14,430 nucleotides of DNA from Chitinophagales bacterium (GTDB lineage Bacteria; Bacteroidota; Bacteroidia; Chitinophagales; JADIYW01), in NCBI GenBank assembly GCA_020848315.1, contig JADLAH010000018.1:1-14430 (forward strand), written 5' to 3'. The position numbers and the translations under genes are program-made. Below are positions 14,392-14,430 of the stretch, piece after piece. The notes beneath the pieces are model-generated. The model was given only the letters and a program-made list of their open reading frames with translations. It made no database searches and was not told the DNA's origin. Numbering within the stretch: the first letter of the stretch is position 1; each line of letters starts with the position of its first letter.

Positions 14392-14430
14392 TTATTTTTC
14401 AATGGGGATAAATTTGGCTTTATCAGGTAA
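14392..14430 (-). CDS. C-terminal tail of an upstream gene (partial, cut by window edge)
   Basis: The minus strand is open from the edge and reads LPDKAKFIPIEK before a TAA at 14394-14392, two bases before the wecE start. The tight spacing fits an operon partner of wecE, plausibly another sugar-nucleotide or glycan gene, but twelve residues are too few to identify it or to prove it is coding. Confidence 0.35.
   Translation of the reverse strand, partial: LPDKAKFIPIEK

Overview
The window looks like chromosomal core DNA from a member of the Bacteroidota, perhaps Chitinophagales or a relative; that lower rank is a guess. The signs are a DUF4175-type coiled-coil membrane protein next to an anti-sigma-like ATPase and YbeY, a CarboxypepD_reg/DUF5686 outer-membrane protein, a CBS-domain protein of a type common in the phylum, almost no Shine-Dalgarno sequences, and -7 boxes of the TAnnTTTG kind upstream of the tRNA and of the solute-binding lipoprotein. 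I see no phage, transposon, CRISPR or integrase gene.

Layout. Positions 1-126 hold no gene I can support, apart from the terminator of a minus-strand tRNA-Asn (127-200). Divergent from the tRNA is a PfkB-family sugar kinase (269-1192) with a strong terminator, then a 68-residue antitoxin-like protein (1354-1560). From 8468 down to 1561 five genes run on the minus strand: exonuclease III, an oligopeptide-type solute-binding lipoprotein, a 1099-residue DUF4175-like protein, a small HATPase of the anti-sigma type, and the rRNA-maturation endoribonuclease YbeY. The last three form a likely operon. On the plus strand are the DUF5686 outer-membrane protein (8525-11002) and a CBS-domain protein (11075-11764). 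The right end is again minus strand: a WecE-type sugar aminotransferase translationally coupled to a GT-C membrane glycosyltransferase, with the tail of one more gene at the right edge.

How it fits together. The left half is housekeeping (tRNA, sugar kinase, DNA repair, rRNA maturation) plus envelope proteins of unknown function. The right end is probably one edge of a surface-polysaccharide locus: WecE makes dTDP-4-amino-4,6-dideoxygalactose, and the GT-C enzyme would transfer a sugar from a polyprenyl carrier. Its G+C falls sharply at the start of the glycosyltransferase gene.

I did not find a clear previously undescribed system. The best candidates for a second look are the DUF4175/HATPase/YbeY operon, the orphan antitoxin-like gene whose stop codon abuts that of ybeY, and the overlapping convergent gene ends.
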